Below, piece by piece: positions 22,266 through 33,918 of a stretch of 64,000 nt of DNA. A program made the translations under genes and the position numbers. How positions within the stretch are numbered: position 1 is the stretch's first letter; each line of letters opens with the position of its first letter. Origin of the DNA: Brachionus plicatilis (lineage: Eukaryota; Rotifera; Eurotatoria; Ploima; Brachionidae); contig QEOQ01000344.1 in assembly GCA_010279815.1 (NCBI GenBank), positions 481,458-545,457 on the forward strand. The letters run 5' to 3'. A model generated the notes under the pieces. The model was not told the DNA's origin. It did no database searches and saw only the letters and a program-made list of their open reading frames with translations.

Positions 22266-24933
22266 ATGTACGGCTTGCTGATCGAATCTGTTGCCGAGTT
22301 CATTAAGCGGCGCTACGGTAACGCCACATGGGAAAATGTGCGCAAAAAAGCAAAAATAGAGAACCATGCATTCAGCACCCATCAGCAGTACAGTGAGACA
22401 TGCTTTTTGCGAGCGATCCGTGCCCTATCCGAAATAGTCGGTAAGTCGCCGAGCCACTTTTTGCTTTTTAACTTTTTGCGGAATAATTTTCTTTTTCTCT
22501 TTCAAAAAAATCTTAAAATTTTTAATAATTTAATAAAATTGAGTCAATGTGACATTTTTTTGTTTGACAGGCGAAAACCAAAATGATCTGCTGGAACAAT
22601 TGGGAGTTGAATTTGTGAACTTTGTGAGCCAGTATGGCTATGACAAGATACTGCGCGTTCTTGGCCGGCACATGCGCGACTTTCTGAATGGTTTGGACAA
22701 TCTGCATGAGTACATGAAGTTTAGTTATCCAAAGTTGAAGCCACCGAGTTTTTTTGTTGAAAAAGAGTCCTCTAGCGGTCTGATTCTGCACTACCGGAGC
22801 ACCCGCAAGGGATTCCTGTACTATGTCAAAGGCCAGCTCAAACAGGTTGCCAAAATATTCTACAATTTGGATATTCAGATAGAAGTGCTGTCAGAGAACC
22901 AAACAGCTGATTTTTCCCATGCAGTCTTTCAGCTCTTGTTCAAAAATGACCAATATGACATCATAAACTCTTCGGTTTCGATCAACACCTTGGCTGCTAC
23001 CAAAGGACCGTACTTTAGCTCACCGATGAATAGCGAGCTTTTTTTCGACCTTTTTCCATTTCATGTAGTCTTCAATCGGAGCTTGACCGTGGTCTCTGTT
23101 GGCAATGGACTAAGACAAGCTCTCAAGCATGTCGAAGGAGAATCGATCATGGACTTGTTCAATTTGGTGCGACCTTTGATCCGTTTTAACTGGGACAATG
23201 TAATAAATTTTATATTTTTTTTTGTTTCAAAAATTTTATTTAAAAAATAAATAAATAAATAAATAAAAAGATAATTTCTCATACAAATAATGTGTTTGAA
23301 TTGACCACCATTGAGCCAATAAAGAGATGTTTTTCGCCAAATGAGCCAGAATTAGAATTTAGTAAAATAAAAAATTTTTTTTTTTTTAATTTCTTAAAAA
23401 ATTCTCTAAAAAATAAAATTCCAGATTTGTTATCAACCAACTCGTCCATCACATCCACCGAAGACTGCTTGAAGCTCAAAGGCCAAATGATGTTCATAAA
23501 AGAGTGGGAATCGATCATATTTTTGGCAACGCCAGTGTAAGTCTTGCATTTGATAGTGGCAACAAAATGTGACTTTTTTTTCTTCCAAGATTGGAAAATT
23601 TGGATATAATGTTTCACACTGGCTTTTACATAAATGATCTGAGTATGCATGACTCAAGCCGAGACTTGGTTCTGGTGGGCACACAGCAATCGGCCGAGTT
23701 GAAACTCGCTCTGGACCAAGAGAAACAAAAAAGCAAAGCATTGGAAGAAAGCATGAAAAAATTGGACATTGAAATGAAGCGAACAGACCAGTTACTGTAC
23801 CAGATGATTCCAAAAAAGGTGGCCGACAGGCTGCGCAGCGGCGAGGCACTCATGAATCTGTGCGAAATTGTGCCCAGTTGTACCATCCTTTTCAGCGACG
23901 TGGTGGGTTTTACCCAGACTTGTAGTCAATTGTCACCAATGGAAGTTGTATCAATGCTAAATGGCATGTACACTAAATTCGACTCGAAGCTAGAAACCCA
24001 CAATGTGTACAAAGTAGAGACGATTGGAGACGCGTACATGGTGGTTAGTGGTCTACCAGAGAAGACAAATAATCACGCTGAGGAAATTATGGAAATGGGT
24101 TTTGACATGCTCGATGCCATTTCGTCCTTGCTCAATCCAGCTACTGGTCAGCCATTGAAAATCAGAGTTGGATGCCATTCGGGACCTGTTGTCGCCGGCG
24201 TAGTTGGAATCAAGATGTAAAAAATATTTATTAAATAAAAAGAAATTAAAAAGAAAAAAAAACATATATATTTTTTTTGTCCAGGCCAAGGTATTGTCTG
24301 TTCGGTGACACGGTAAACACCGCGTCCAGAATGGAGTCTAGCAGTGAAGCCATGAAAATTCACATAAGTCAATCGACCAAAGTTTTGCTGGCCAACAAAC
24401 CGTACCGGTTAGTCGAAAGAGGCAAAATAGAGATAAAGGGAAAAGGTGAAATGAAAACGTATTTTGTGCAGTCCAAGTTGGACGAAGACGGAAAGTCAAT
24501 CAAGTGTCCTTTTATGGAGATTTATGAGGAGATAAAGCGGAATGAACAGTTAAATGCCACAAAAGAGACAGATGAAGTTCCAAGTAAATTTTTTTTTTAT
24601 CAATAAATTAACTAGTTGTTCAATATTTGAGGAGATGTTAAAAAATTTAAAGGTATCCTGAATCAAATGCATCCATCCGATTCGGATAAGTCTTTTTCAC
24701 ATGTGACTTCTTCGTCTAATGACATGCGCAGCAAATTCAAGCCTATTAGGGAAATGACTAATAGCACGGATGAGACATCTATATCGGCTGGGTCAAATGG
24801 TGTGGCATTTTTGGACAAATTTGCCAATGCCAATAACCAAGTTATTGACGTTAATAAGACAGTACGCGGCTCTAAAAAACAGCGTGCCAAAAAGACCGGT
24901 ATCTTCAAGAGTATTACATGCCAAGTGCTGTAA
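22266..24933 (+). CDS. Atypical soluble guanylate cyclase (Gyc-88E/GCY-31-33 type)
   Basis: Predicted 744-aa haem-dependent guanylate cyclase converting GTP to cGMP. Exons are 22266-22440, 22571-23199, 23271-23361, 23425-23536, 23590-24216, 24285-24583 and 24632-24933; 2,235 nt, phases closing. The H-NOX domain (about 1-190) has the proximal haem His104 in [12 protein letters not shown] and the haem-propionate motif Y133-R-S135-T-R137. [20 protein letters not shown] resembles Drosophila Gyc-88E rather than NO-sensing beta1. H-NOXA/PAS, a coiled coil ([20 protein letters not shown]) and the catalytic domain follow. Catalytic residues are complete in one chain: metal Asp in FSDVVGFT and ETIGDAY, guanine-selecting Glu (KVETIGD) and Cys (PRYCLFGD), and Arg/Asn in NTASRMES. 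A Ser/Thr-rich tail ends the protein. Family knowledge suggests an oxygen-responsive sensor; a homodimer is inferred. The acceptor of the last intron is the least certain border. Confidence 0.94.
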
Positions 24934-26712
24934 ACGTCAAATTTTAATGTTTATCAAACTAATTTTAATAAAAATAATCAAATGTATTTTATTGTATTTT
25001 TTTTTTTATTATTAAACTCAAATAAGATTAGAGTCCCTTTATCTAACTAAGTTAGAGTTTTTTGTTTATTCATAAATAAATCTTTATGAAAGATTGCTGA
25101 TTTTTTATTTAATTTGAGTGAATAGAACTAATCAAGATTGAATTGAATTTCAAAATTTTTTAATTTTCGTCTGATTAAATGTAAATAGAGCTTTAATGAT
25201 TCTGTTTTAGCTGATTTTTAATTTTAAAAATAGGAATTAATTTTTTTTATGAAATTAATTAATACGGTGCCAATACCTGGACCAATTGTCTGAACTTGTT
25301 GTCGTGACTGATCAAGCTGACTGATAATAATCATGAGTATAAATAAAATAAAATTGTAAAATATCAAAATAAATAATTTGGTTGAATTGTTGTCTTAATT
25401 TAATTTTAAAAAATCAGCTTAATCTAATTAAAAATTAAATCTTGACAAAGGAAGTTTATTCAAGGTATTCATTTAAGGAAGTAAAAATAAAAGGTTATTG
25501 AATAAATAAAAATTGCTAATTAAGCAATACTAAGGCAAGATTTTAAATTAAAAAATAGGATCATTCAAAATTCTATATTAAATAAAGAAAAACATTTTGT
25601 TTTAAATTATTATATTTTAGATCAACGGAAAAATTTAATTAAATAAAACTCACATTCTATTGACTAAAATTTCAATATATTTTTTCTGGTATTATCAATA
25701 ATTCCAGCTGAGATAAAAAGCTTTAAGCAAAAGGTGCTTTTGACTAAAATAACAAAATTAAAATATTAATGTGTCACAAATTTTAAAATTTCAATTTTAA
25801 TTAAACAATTTTTTACATTTTTTTAAAAAATTATTAAACAAAAGTGAAAATTTTTATTCACATCAAAATATTACGGTATTTTTTTTCATATTAAATTTCA
25901 AAATAATTTTATTTAGAAGATTATTTTCTTAAATTATTGAAAATATATTTGGAATTATTTTATTAAAGCATTTACCATGTGTAATAAACATGTGACCAAA
26001 TTAGAGTTAAAATCTTAATTGAAATAAACTTCATTTGAACTTGAATTTTTCTAATAAAATTATTTTGCTTCTATTTTACTTAAACTCATTGTTAAGATTT
26101 TGTATTTATACTAAATCTTTCTTATAAATTCAAAAGTCTTTATTCAAAAAATGTTAAGATTATTTTGCAAATAGTGATCAATTTTAAAGTATTTTACTAA
26201 TTTTAATTTATTTTTTTAATAATAAATTTTCGTTTTTAATATTTTCTTTTCAAGCATAAAATTTTTTATCTTACACTCGTATGAAAACATTCACAAAAAA
26301 GAATAAATAATTTAAAAAGTTTATTTTATTTTTAACGGGATAAATATTTCCATCATTCTTATTCTTGAACAGGAGGATTAATTTCAGAACACAAGAGGCT
26401 TATAAAATTATCAGCTTATCTTAAACGCAGAGCTCAGATAAAATGTTAGCAGCTTTCAAGATCTAACAATGAGTGATTAAGACCCAAAATCATTTAATCT
26501 GGGAACTTGAATGAATCTAAATTTAATTTTAAATCTCTCACCCAAATCCCATTTCTTCAATCAAAAAAATTTAATTAACTAGAATTTATGGTTGAGTTAA
26601 ATCAAATGAATTAAAAATTAAATTAACTTTTTTTAAGATTGAAATACGCTTTAAAAAAAATAAAATAAAACAATGATTATTTGAAAAAATACATTAATTT
26701 ATACAGTACTAA
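24934..26712. other. Intergenic, no gene seen
   Basis: AT-rich sequence marking the transition from the gene block to the transposon-rich zone. A likely AATAAA poly(A) signal for the cyclase lies just after its stop codon. No other feature recognised. Confidence 0.5.
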
Positions 26713-26927
26713 TTTGACACGTGGATTTTACGTAAATTTACGAAAATTTACGTAAAATAAGGTAAATTTATGTAAATTTACTTTGGCCAAAAAATGGCAA
26801 ATCAGCAAACCTGTAAGAGGACACACATTGTTTGGTCTGTCAAAAGCTCAGACATTTGTTCAAAATTATTTTGTAATTTTTTACCAAAGTAAATTTACGT
26901 AAATTTATTTAAAATCCACGTGTCAAA
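26713..26927. mobile_element. Palindromic MITE
   Basis: A 215-bp element with inverted ends TTTGACACGTGGATTTTA and subterminal TAAATTTACGTAAATTTAC repeats meeting in a foldback. The two arms match over about 50 bases with few changes. No coding capacity. Target duplications are unclear, so the superfamily is not assigned. Confidence 0.7.
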
Positions 26928-27473
26928 TCAATTAAAAGGAAGTAAGCAATTTGGTGAATTTTAAAGATTAAAAATAAAAAATTAAGTGTTATTAAATATT
27001 ATCTTAATACAAAGAAAGTATAAGCAGTATTTATCAAATGATTTACCTTGTTTATACCCAATTTCTACCTTTAACCAAATAGATATTCCTAATTTACCTC
27101 TCAAATTTTGTATCATTAGTAGTAGTAGCAGTTTCTGTACAATAAATCATTCATCAAGCCTTGCTTTGAAAGAGTTTAACTAGTTTGCATCAACAAGACA
27201 TTTATTGGTAAGCGGTTCCAGTCTTTTACAACGCTTTTTGTAATAAAATTGAATTTTGAATTAGCTCTCTTGTAACCTTTTTTGAATGACCCCTTAAATT
27301 AAAATTATTTCTCTCAACATTTCTGATTACATTAACCAAATAAACAGTTTACAGACCATTAATATTCGTAAAGAATTTAATTAAATTACTTAATTTACTA
27401 ATTATTTTAATATTTTCTTTAACGTGAGACTACAATCTGATATGAGAATCAGATGAAGAAGAATAACCAATGG
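26928..27473. other. Intergenic, no gene seen
   Basis: The frame at 26986-27183 is short and low-complexity. Nothing supported. Confidence 0.45.
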
Positions 27474-28345
27474 GTTATTCCACTATAGAAGTATCATTAG
27501 CCGCCAATTGCTGATATTTGAACTTGTCAGACTTGTCTTTGAATGCATTTGTTGATGTTGCAAAAATGACAGGGTCCAGTAGCTCGTTCCATAAGGATGC
27601 TACTCTGTTCGTGAAGAAGCTATCTTTTGGCTATGACAAATAGAGTTGCTTCCTGGGTCTTGGTTTTTTGTGTAAATTCATCGATGAGTGATTGATTTTT
27701 GGAGCTTAGCTTGAATCTGTGAAGGCATGTAGTTGAACAATGCTTTGTTTACTGAAAATTTTGAAAAGTTGGATTGCATCACCTCTTTTTCTTCTACTTC
27801 TAAGCGTAGGGATACCAATTTTTGCTAATCTTGTGAAATAATTGAGATTTCTGAGCACTAGTTTGGTAGCTTTCCATTGGACTTTTTCCAGCCCTTCAAT
27901 GTCTTTCTTTTGCAAAGGATCCCAAGCTGATGTACAGTTTTCAAGATGCGGTCGTACAAACGCAATGAAGAGTCTTCTAAAGCTGTCCAGAATTTAAAGG
28001 CATTTTTGTTTTGAGCAAGTACTCCATTTTCCGTCTGGATTGCCTTGTCTATATGCTCAGTCCATTTGAGCTTACTATTTATCATAATACCTAAATCTCT
28101 TTCCACGGACGACTGTTCTAACTCATGCCTGTGTGAAGCATCTATTTTGATAGTGAAAGGTAATTTGGGGTGCCTTTGGAGCCAAATCGCATAAATCTGC
28201 ATTTCTTTTGGTTAAACTTCATGTGCCAAGTGTCAGCCCAGTTAACTATATTGTCAATATCTTCTTGAACAAGTTTTAGGTCAAGCGAATTATGTATTGT
28301 GGAGACAAGTTTGCTGTCGTCAGCAAAAAGTTAACATGAATTTCG
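27474..28345 (-). pseudogene. 5'-truncated LINE reverse transcriptase remnant 1
   Basis: Reverse-strand remnant of a non-LTR retrotransposon ORF2. It begins inside the polymerase at the catalytic LFADDSKL box (about 28332-28310), then reads through VNWADTWHMKFNQKKC, SSVERDLGIMINSKLKWTEH, a thumb-like region and the typical C-terminal LLxxVQWKATKL (near 27900), ending with VNRVASLWNELLDPV near 27520. The reading frame changes at least twice, so it is dead. Upstream palm and endonuclease parts are missing, as expected for a 5'-truncated insertion. The style (TVP-like IGIPTLRSRR) suits the CR1/Jockey group, but I cannot fix the clade. Confidence 0.85.
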
Positions 28346-28628
28346 TACTGATTCTGGCAAATTAGGTATACAATTTTTAGATTAAGTGAACCAATAATTC
28401 ACGAAACCAAGAATTGTTCAGCTAACAAACAGCTAAACCACTTTTTAATTCTTATAATATTTTAATTTTTTTTAATTTTAATTTTGTCACAGATAAATAA
28501 ATATTTTTAAACTTGTTTTTTGTATCATTTGCTGACCATTTTATACCATTTCTATATTTTTATAGCTTCAAAGAAAACACCCCTATTTTTTTGCTGACTA
28601 AGCGACCTTTAACACTAGAAGACCCGAG

Positions 28629-28869
28629 AAATTTTTTAGACTTCTTTTGACCATTAAAAATGAAATATAAAAAAACCAAACAAAATTTTTCAATTTTTTT
28701 GTTTCCTAATTTATTTTCAAAAATGTTATTTAAATTTTGTAAAGAATGTATTTTATCACTAATAAAAAAACATAAAAAAAATAAACATAGACTTATGAAG
28801 TTTTTTTGACTTGTCAAACATTTTGAATTCATTTGCAGATAATTTTTCTTTCAATTTTGAAACAATCAA
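28629..28869. repeat. Direct repeat, left copy (flanks FLYWCH fragment and gap)
   Basis: About 240 bases nearly identical to 29297-29533, in direct orientation, differing by a few indels in A/T runs and scattered substitutions. Between them are the FLYWCH/AT-hook fragment and an 86-N gap. Confidence 0.85.
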
Positions 28870-29210
28870 ATGTCAAATTGACAAGAGCAGATTAACAGAA
28901 AAACTCAAGAGGGTGAAAAAATATTCTACACCTGCTTAAAAGGATGTCCTAAAAGATTATTTTTGCTACTAAATGCGGAATCTGAAAATGTCAGGGTGTT
29001 TGCATCGAATGATGAACATCAGCACGAAGAAACAAATAAAGAAGCTAGCACTACGTTACAACAACAGAAATCATTTATGAAAACGAAGAGGAAGAAGAAA
29101 TAAACCACGTTGAATTAAGAATTCCTGCTGGTGTAGACACAACTCAACCCAAACGTGGTCGTGGTAGACCCAAAAAAATTGTCAACGATTTTCAAGCCAC
29201 TCAATCAAAA
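28870..29210 (+). pseudogene. FLYWCH-finger and AT-hook fragment of transposon-like gene
   Basis: Broken coding sequence. One frame reads YTCLKGCPKRLFLLLNAESE then VRVFASNDEHQHEE, with the C...C...H.H spacing of a FLYWCH-type zinc finger. A neighbouring frame then reads an acidic run (YENEEEEEI) and a canonical AT-hook, PKRGRGRPKKIVNDF, running into the sequence gap. The frame change between the two parts implies a frameshift, unless an intron is present. This domain order is typical of accessory or transposase-linked genes of Mutator-like elements, or their domesticated relatives. The rest of the gene is lost in the gap. Confidence 0.6.
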
Positions 29211-29296
29211 NNNNNNNNNNNNNNNNNNNNNNNNNNNNNNNNNNNNNNNNNNNNNNNNNNNNNNNNNNNNNNNNNNNNNNNNNNNNNNNNNNNNNN
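29211..29296. other. Assembly gap (86 N)
   Basis: A run of N, placed immediately before the second copy of the 240-base direct repeat. A collapsed or mis-joined repeat is likely. Confidence 0.99.
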
Positions 29297-29533
29297 AATT
29301 TTTTAGACTTCTTTTGACCATTAAAAATGAAATATAAAAAAAACCAAACAAAATTTTTCAATTTTTTTGTTTCCTAATTTATTTTCAAAAATGTTATTTA
29401 AATTTTGTAAAGAATGTATTATCACTAATAAAAAAACATAAAAAAATAAACATAGACTCATGAAGTTTTTTTGACTGGTCAAACATTTTGAATTGATTTG
29501 CAGATAATTTTTCTTTCAATTTTGAAACAATCC
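29297..29533. repeat. Direct repeat, right copy
   Basis: Second copy of the sequence at 28629-28869, starting exactly at the edge of the gap. It ends at a shared TTTTGAAACAATC, after which the two flanks diverge. Confidence 0.85.
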
Positions 29534-30403
29534 AAACTGATTCTGAATTTTGATTTAATTGCATAAATTCCTCATGATTAGAATGATTAAATGTCCAAAA
29601 GAAAACCTTACCCTAAAAACCTCGGAAGAGTGAAGTTGGGAGCAATTTTTTTAAAATTGTATAAAATCCGATTAAATTATGATAACTTAACGAAATTTTA
29701 GAATATTTTTAACCAAATATTTTTAGCAAATATAACACAAATATAATAAAAAAGAAAAGTAATGAAATAATAATAACTTTATTTCAGCCACTTCTAGCCT
29801 GAACAAATAATAAAGATAACAACAAAAAAAAGGGGAAAAGAAAACAAAACAAATTGATTTCAAAGTATTTTCTTCAAATCGCACATGTCTAATATTTTAC
29901 ACAGTGTTAAATACTAACGACTTGCTAGGCGCATGAGATCATAGTATTGCACTGTTAAACGATATGCACTTAAGTTGACTAGAGTCGGTGTTTTAGTTAT
30001 TGAGAGAACTACAACATGATTATTAATCAAAAAAGTATGTCAATATCCATTTTGAAAAATTTATTTATGTATTATCTGAACCAAATTGCTCTATTGGTAA
30101 AATTACTTCTAGCTTCACTTTCCCGAAAACCTCCTTTTTTTATTTAAGGAGGAAGTTTTTTTAACTTTCCCGGATCTTTTCGGTAAAAAAAATTCAGGTC
30201 CTCTAGAGTTGAAAAAAAATTAAAAATGAAATTAAAATTTTTATTATTTTTTTAAAAAATATTTATACATTTAAAACAACATTAAATTAAAAATTAATTC
30301 TTTGGTACATTATTACAGTTGTTAATCTATCCGCCACACTGTTCACGCAAACCCAATGCGAAAATAACTCGCACACAATCATCAAAATGAATCAATCCAT
30401 CAA
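29534..30403. other. Gene-free AT-rich DNA
   Basis: No gene supported. The 3' UTR of the leftward PR-domain gene probably occupies the right end. A short hairpin around AAACCTCC/GGAGGAAG lies near 30130-30160. Confidence 0.45.
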
Positions 30404-32953
30404 TCAATCTAAATCCTGATTGCTTTCATCATCGGAGCCAAGATCAGGCTCGGTGAGCAGCTTTTTCACTTGCTCCTGATTAAGTCTCACAGCCTCATCA
30501 GCGGGCGGCTCACTGGCCGATCCCAGCAAACTCTTATGCTGTCTGTAAATATGAATACTCAACTGGTGGGTATTGGAGAACACAAATCCGCATATGGGAC
30601 ACTTTTTCTTGATCTCTCCCGCTTTACTCTTGGCCCTCGACTTGCTCTCAAAGCTAATCACTTTAACTCTGAGGCAGCTTTTCTCCTGGTGTCTGGTCAC
30701 ACTATTACTGGACGTAAACTCCAGATCACATTTGTCACAAGTATGAATCTTCTTGTTGTTCACCACCTTAACTGACATAAACTCGCTTTTGACCTCTTTT
30801 TTCGCCTCTCTTTCCACACTCTCTCCCCCCGCATCCATCACTCTACTCTTTGCGCGACTACTTGTGCGCGCCCTTCTCTCATCATGCTCTGTCTGTGGCT
30901 GCACATCAATCGACACATCCAATCCAATTGACGAACGTGTAGTTCGTCTCACGGGCCTCGCCTCACCACCCACAGCCCTCTTCTTGGCCACCTCATCCTG
31001 GTCCAGATGCTCACTAGCCAGCCTCTTTTTCTGCACCCTCACCTCCTCTGTCTTCATCCCCTCTGTCCTCACCCCCTCAATCAAATCACTCAGCAGCCCA
31101 TCCACTATCTCGTAAGCCTCTTTGTTCTCGTTCAAACACTGCTTGTTATTTTGACCACTCACAGCTCGAGCTACCTCTGCACCACAGCTCGGGCATCTAG
31201 TCATCAGATGCGAGTCCCAGTGCACATTGAGCAAATAGGCGACAAGGTCACAGCTCACATAGCCCATTGGTCCGTCATTGCATGCATTTTTGTGATCAGT
31301 GTGAGTGGTATGTGCAGAAAATTGGGCGCTGCAGTTGGGGCATATGATGCTGCGGGTGAAATAAGAAGCAGATTCATTGATCAAAAACTGTTGAATAAGC
31401 CTAGCTGCATTTGATTCATTCAGGTTGGACAACTGGCCTAGTATGTGTGTGTATAATTGTGGAAAGCAGCATTTGAGCACCATTTGAATTTGACTCTCTT
31501 TGTTCAAGTGAGAATTGAGATAATCTTTGACTTCTTTTGAGTATGACTTGAGGTCTTGACGAGTGCCGTCAACACAAAAGGCCAAATTGTCGCACACATT
31601 GGCGCCCAGTTGACTCAGCGATGACGTCTCAATGTAGCTGAGGTCTATTTTGCGCTTCCAGTGCGTTTCTTTCCACTTTTTTTTTCTCAGCTCTTTCTTT
31701 TTTTTCAGCAACTTCAAATTCAACTCGATGCACTGGTGTTTGGAGAGGTCGATACGCTGATCGAACTGTTTTTTGCACAGCTGACACGTCCATGTCTTGG
31801 ACGCCTTGTATTTGTCGGAGGGAAATTTGTTGTCTTTGTAGCTGAGGCGAAAGTAGTCGGACCAATTGATGATGCTGAGGTCATGGTCGACTAGTGTGTT
31901 CTCGTCTACGCGAGAGATCAGCTGGTCTTGTTGAATTTGCCGCTGGTGAAACTTGGCCAAGTGTTTGAAGTAGACGCTGATGCTGTCATGGTCACACTGG
32001 GTCTCGTAGCTGCAGTAGAAACACTGCAAGTTGTTGTTGAGCAAGTCATGTTTGGTTTTGTCTGCGGCAAATTTAAAGTAGCAGTCAAAGGTGTTCTCAG
32101 TGGCGGCCGGATTCTCCAGCTGTTTGATCATCCATTCACACACATCCTCCACTATCTCATCAACAGGCCTCTCTTCTTGCGCACAACTCAAGTGATTGTC
32201 GATCACGTGACTTTTGATCAGCCGGTCATAATCACATCTGGAGTCAATGACAAACGCGTATGTGCACAAGTCACACTTGATCAATTGACGCTTCACCGGT
32301 TTCTTCACATTTTTCAACTTGAGGCTAAAGTTGACGCAAAAAAAGTAATCCTCTTTTTTTTTCACCTCATCGCACAGCTTAATTTCCACTGCCTCTTGGT
32401 CCTCCTCCACTCCTGCTGGTTCCTGTCGGCCCTTTTCCTCCGCATACTCGGCCAAATCGGCATAGTCAGCGGGCTCACAGAGCCGAAAGCTCAGATTGGC
32501 GTAGGCTTTGTTTCTGGGCTTTTTTTTTCGGCCCGGCAAAAAGGTCAACAACTCTTCGCCCTGTCTGATCGTTCTGAAAGTGAAGTAGTTGATTTGCTGA
32601 TTTTGCTGCATGCAAATGACGTTGTATTTGTTGGGGTCGCCAGTGGATCTGATAAAGCGGAGCCAGTTGCTGTCGCTGGGATCGCTGGCGTCTATGTAGA
32701 AGAGGGGCATTTGGCGCGAGGACAAAATTGTCCAAACATAGTTGGGGTCGGCGCAGTGAGCGATTGACTTGCGGTGCTTGCCTTTGTAGCTGCCCAGAAA
32801 TTGGTCGGCGCCTATTTCGATGCGGCTGAACGTGCCCAGGTCTGTGGCGCTCAGCGATTGCTTCAGCTCGATGTAAATGGGCACTTCGAGCTCGATTGGT
32901 TCGCTGGCATTGTCGCCTGATGATGTGGAGCTGGTCTCTTCTGTCATGGTCAT
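30404..32953 (-). CDS. PR/SET-domain C2H2 zinc-finger protein (PRDM-like)
   Basis: Single-exon 849-aa protein. Residues about 24-140 form a PR (SET-related) domain: a SYKGKHRK-like segment, YIDASDPSDSNWLRFIRSTG and YFTFRTIRQGEELLTFLPGR, matching the D...NWMR.....GEELL core of PRDM proteins. The catalytic NHxC motif of active SET enzymes is not seen, as in most PR domains. Dispersed C2H2-type fingers follow: about 223-253 (IKCDLCTYAF...H...H), 308-336, 388-408 (WTCQLCKKQFD), 534-557, 735-757 (HTCDKCDLEF) and 783-807 (KKCPICGFVFSNTHQLSIHI). A basic segment near 640-700 looks like a nuclear signal. The ORF is clearly richer in G+C than its surroundings and has no introns, unlike the genes at 2-25 kb. 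It is probably a nuclear transcriptional regulator; I cannot assign a specific PRDM orthologue. Confidence 0.85.
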   Translation of the reverse strand: MTMTEETSSTSSGDNASEPIELEVPIYIELKQSLSATDLGTFSRIEIGADQFLGSYKGKHRKSIAHCADPNYVWTILSSRQMPLFYIDASDPSDSNWLRFIRSTGDPNKYNVICMQQNQQINYFTFRTIRQGEELLTFLPGRKKKPRNKAYANLSFRLCEPADYADLAEYAEEKGRQEPAGVEEDQEAVEIKLCDEVKKKEDYFFCVNFSLKLKNVKKPVKRQLIKCDLCTYAFVIDSRCDYDRLIKSHVIDNHLSCAQEERPVDEIVEDVCEWMIKQLENPAATENTFDCYFKFAADKTKHDLLNNNLQCFYCSYETQCDHDSISVYFKHLAKFHQRQIQQDQLISRVDENTLVDHDLSIINWSDYFRLSYKDNKFPSDKYKASKTWTCQLCKKQFDQRIDLSKHQCIELNLKLLKKKKELRKKKWKETHWKRKIDLSYIETSSLSQLGANVCDNLAFCVDGTRQDLKSYSKEVKDYLNSHLNKESQIQMVLKCCFPQLYTHILGQLSNLNESNAARLIQQFLINESASYFTRSIICPNCSAQFSAHTTHTDHKNACNDGPMGYVSCDLVAYLLNVHWDSHLMTRCPSCGAEVARAVSGQNNKQCLNENKEAYEIVDGLLSDLIEGVRTEGMKTEEVRVQKKRLASEHLDQDEVAKKRAVGGEARPVRRTTRSSIGLDVSIDVQPQTEHDERRARTSSRAKSRVMDAGGESVEREAKKEVKSEFMSVKVVNNKKIHTCDKCDLEFTSSNSVTRHQEKSCLRVKVISFESKSRAKSKAGEIKKKCPICGFVFSNTHQLSIHIYRQHKSLLGSASEPPADEAVRLNQEQVKKLLTEPDLGSDDESNQDLD

Positions 32954-33630
32954 GATTTGGCGTCTGATGTGTCAATTGTACACAATTTATATAGGCTTAG
33001 TATGAATGAGAACAATGCAAAATGAGAGATGATTTGATGGAAAAAAAGGTCAATTAATTGAATTAATGATCTAAATAAAATGTTGGTTGTAGAGTGCTGC
33101 GCTTGTTTTAGTCTTGAATGGTGAATGAAGCAGGAAATAGTTTTGATAGACTTTAGATGACTTTCGGATTACTTTTTTTTAAGTTGTTAATGAATAAAAA
33201 AAAAATTTTTTTTTTTTTTTTTAATTTTTATTTTATAATTATTGAGCAAAAAATGAGTCAATTATTTTTTTTTATGTAATCTGAACAAAGGTTTTTGTTG
33301 TTGTTAAAAATGTTAAATTTTTTTTTTTGTAAATAATTTTTTTTTTTCGTTAAAGGTAAATGGCAGGGATATTCTATCAATAAGATGAGAGTTGGCATAA
33401 ATTCGTTTTTTTTTGTTATGTTTATTAATAGTGTCATTTTATTAGTCTTAAGTGATGTGTCAATTATTTAGAAAGGGCTGAGCCCATCAATATTAATTAT
33501 TTTAAGCCTTTTTTCTAAACAAATTATCTTAATTATTTACAAAATAATTGATTTTACATCAAATTGGCATTCAACTTTATATATTTAGGGACGTCAGTAA
33601 ACGTGACCACAAATTTAGAAAAAAAAATCA
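32954..33630. other. Upstream region of PRDM-like gene
   Basis: Presumed promoter and spacer, with long poly-T/A runs at 33170-33350. Composition drops sharply back to AT-rich at about 32990. No defined element. Confidence 0.4.
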
Positions 33631-33918
33631 CAAATTCAGTAAAAATCTTCACTAATTTAGTAAAAAAATAAAAAAATCAATAAACAATTAGCTAATTCAG
33701 TTTATAATATTTATTTCAGAAAAAGAACACAAAAAATAAAAAAATATAACAAAAAAAGATGAAAAAACACTAATTCAATTAAATCATAACTTTATTTTAA
33801 TTTTATCCGCTAATTAAGTAAAAAAAAATTAAATAAAAAAAAATAAAAAAATTACCTTTTTTTTTTGGACAACCATTTTGACAATAAAAACCTTTTTTTA
33901 ACATTTTTTTTTAAATCC

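Noticed and set aside
30470..32767. Several forward frames up to 279 aa opposite the PR-domain gene
   Set aside because: Antisense shadows; only the reverse strand carries zinc-finger and PR-domain motifs.
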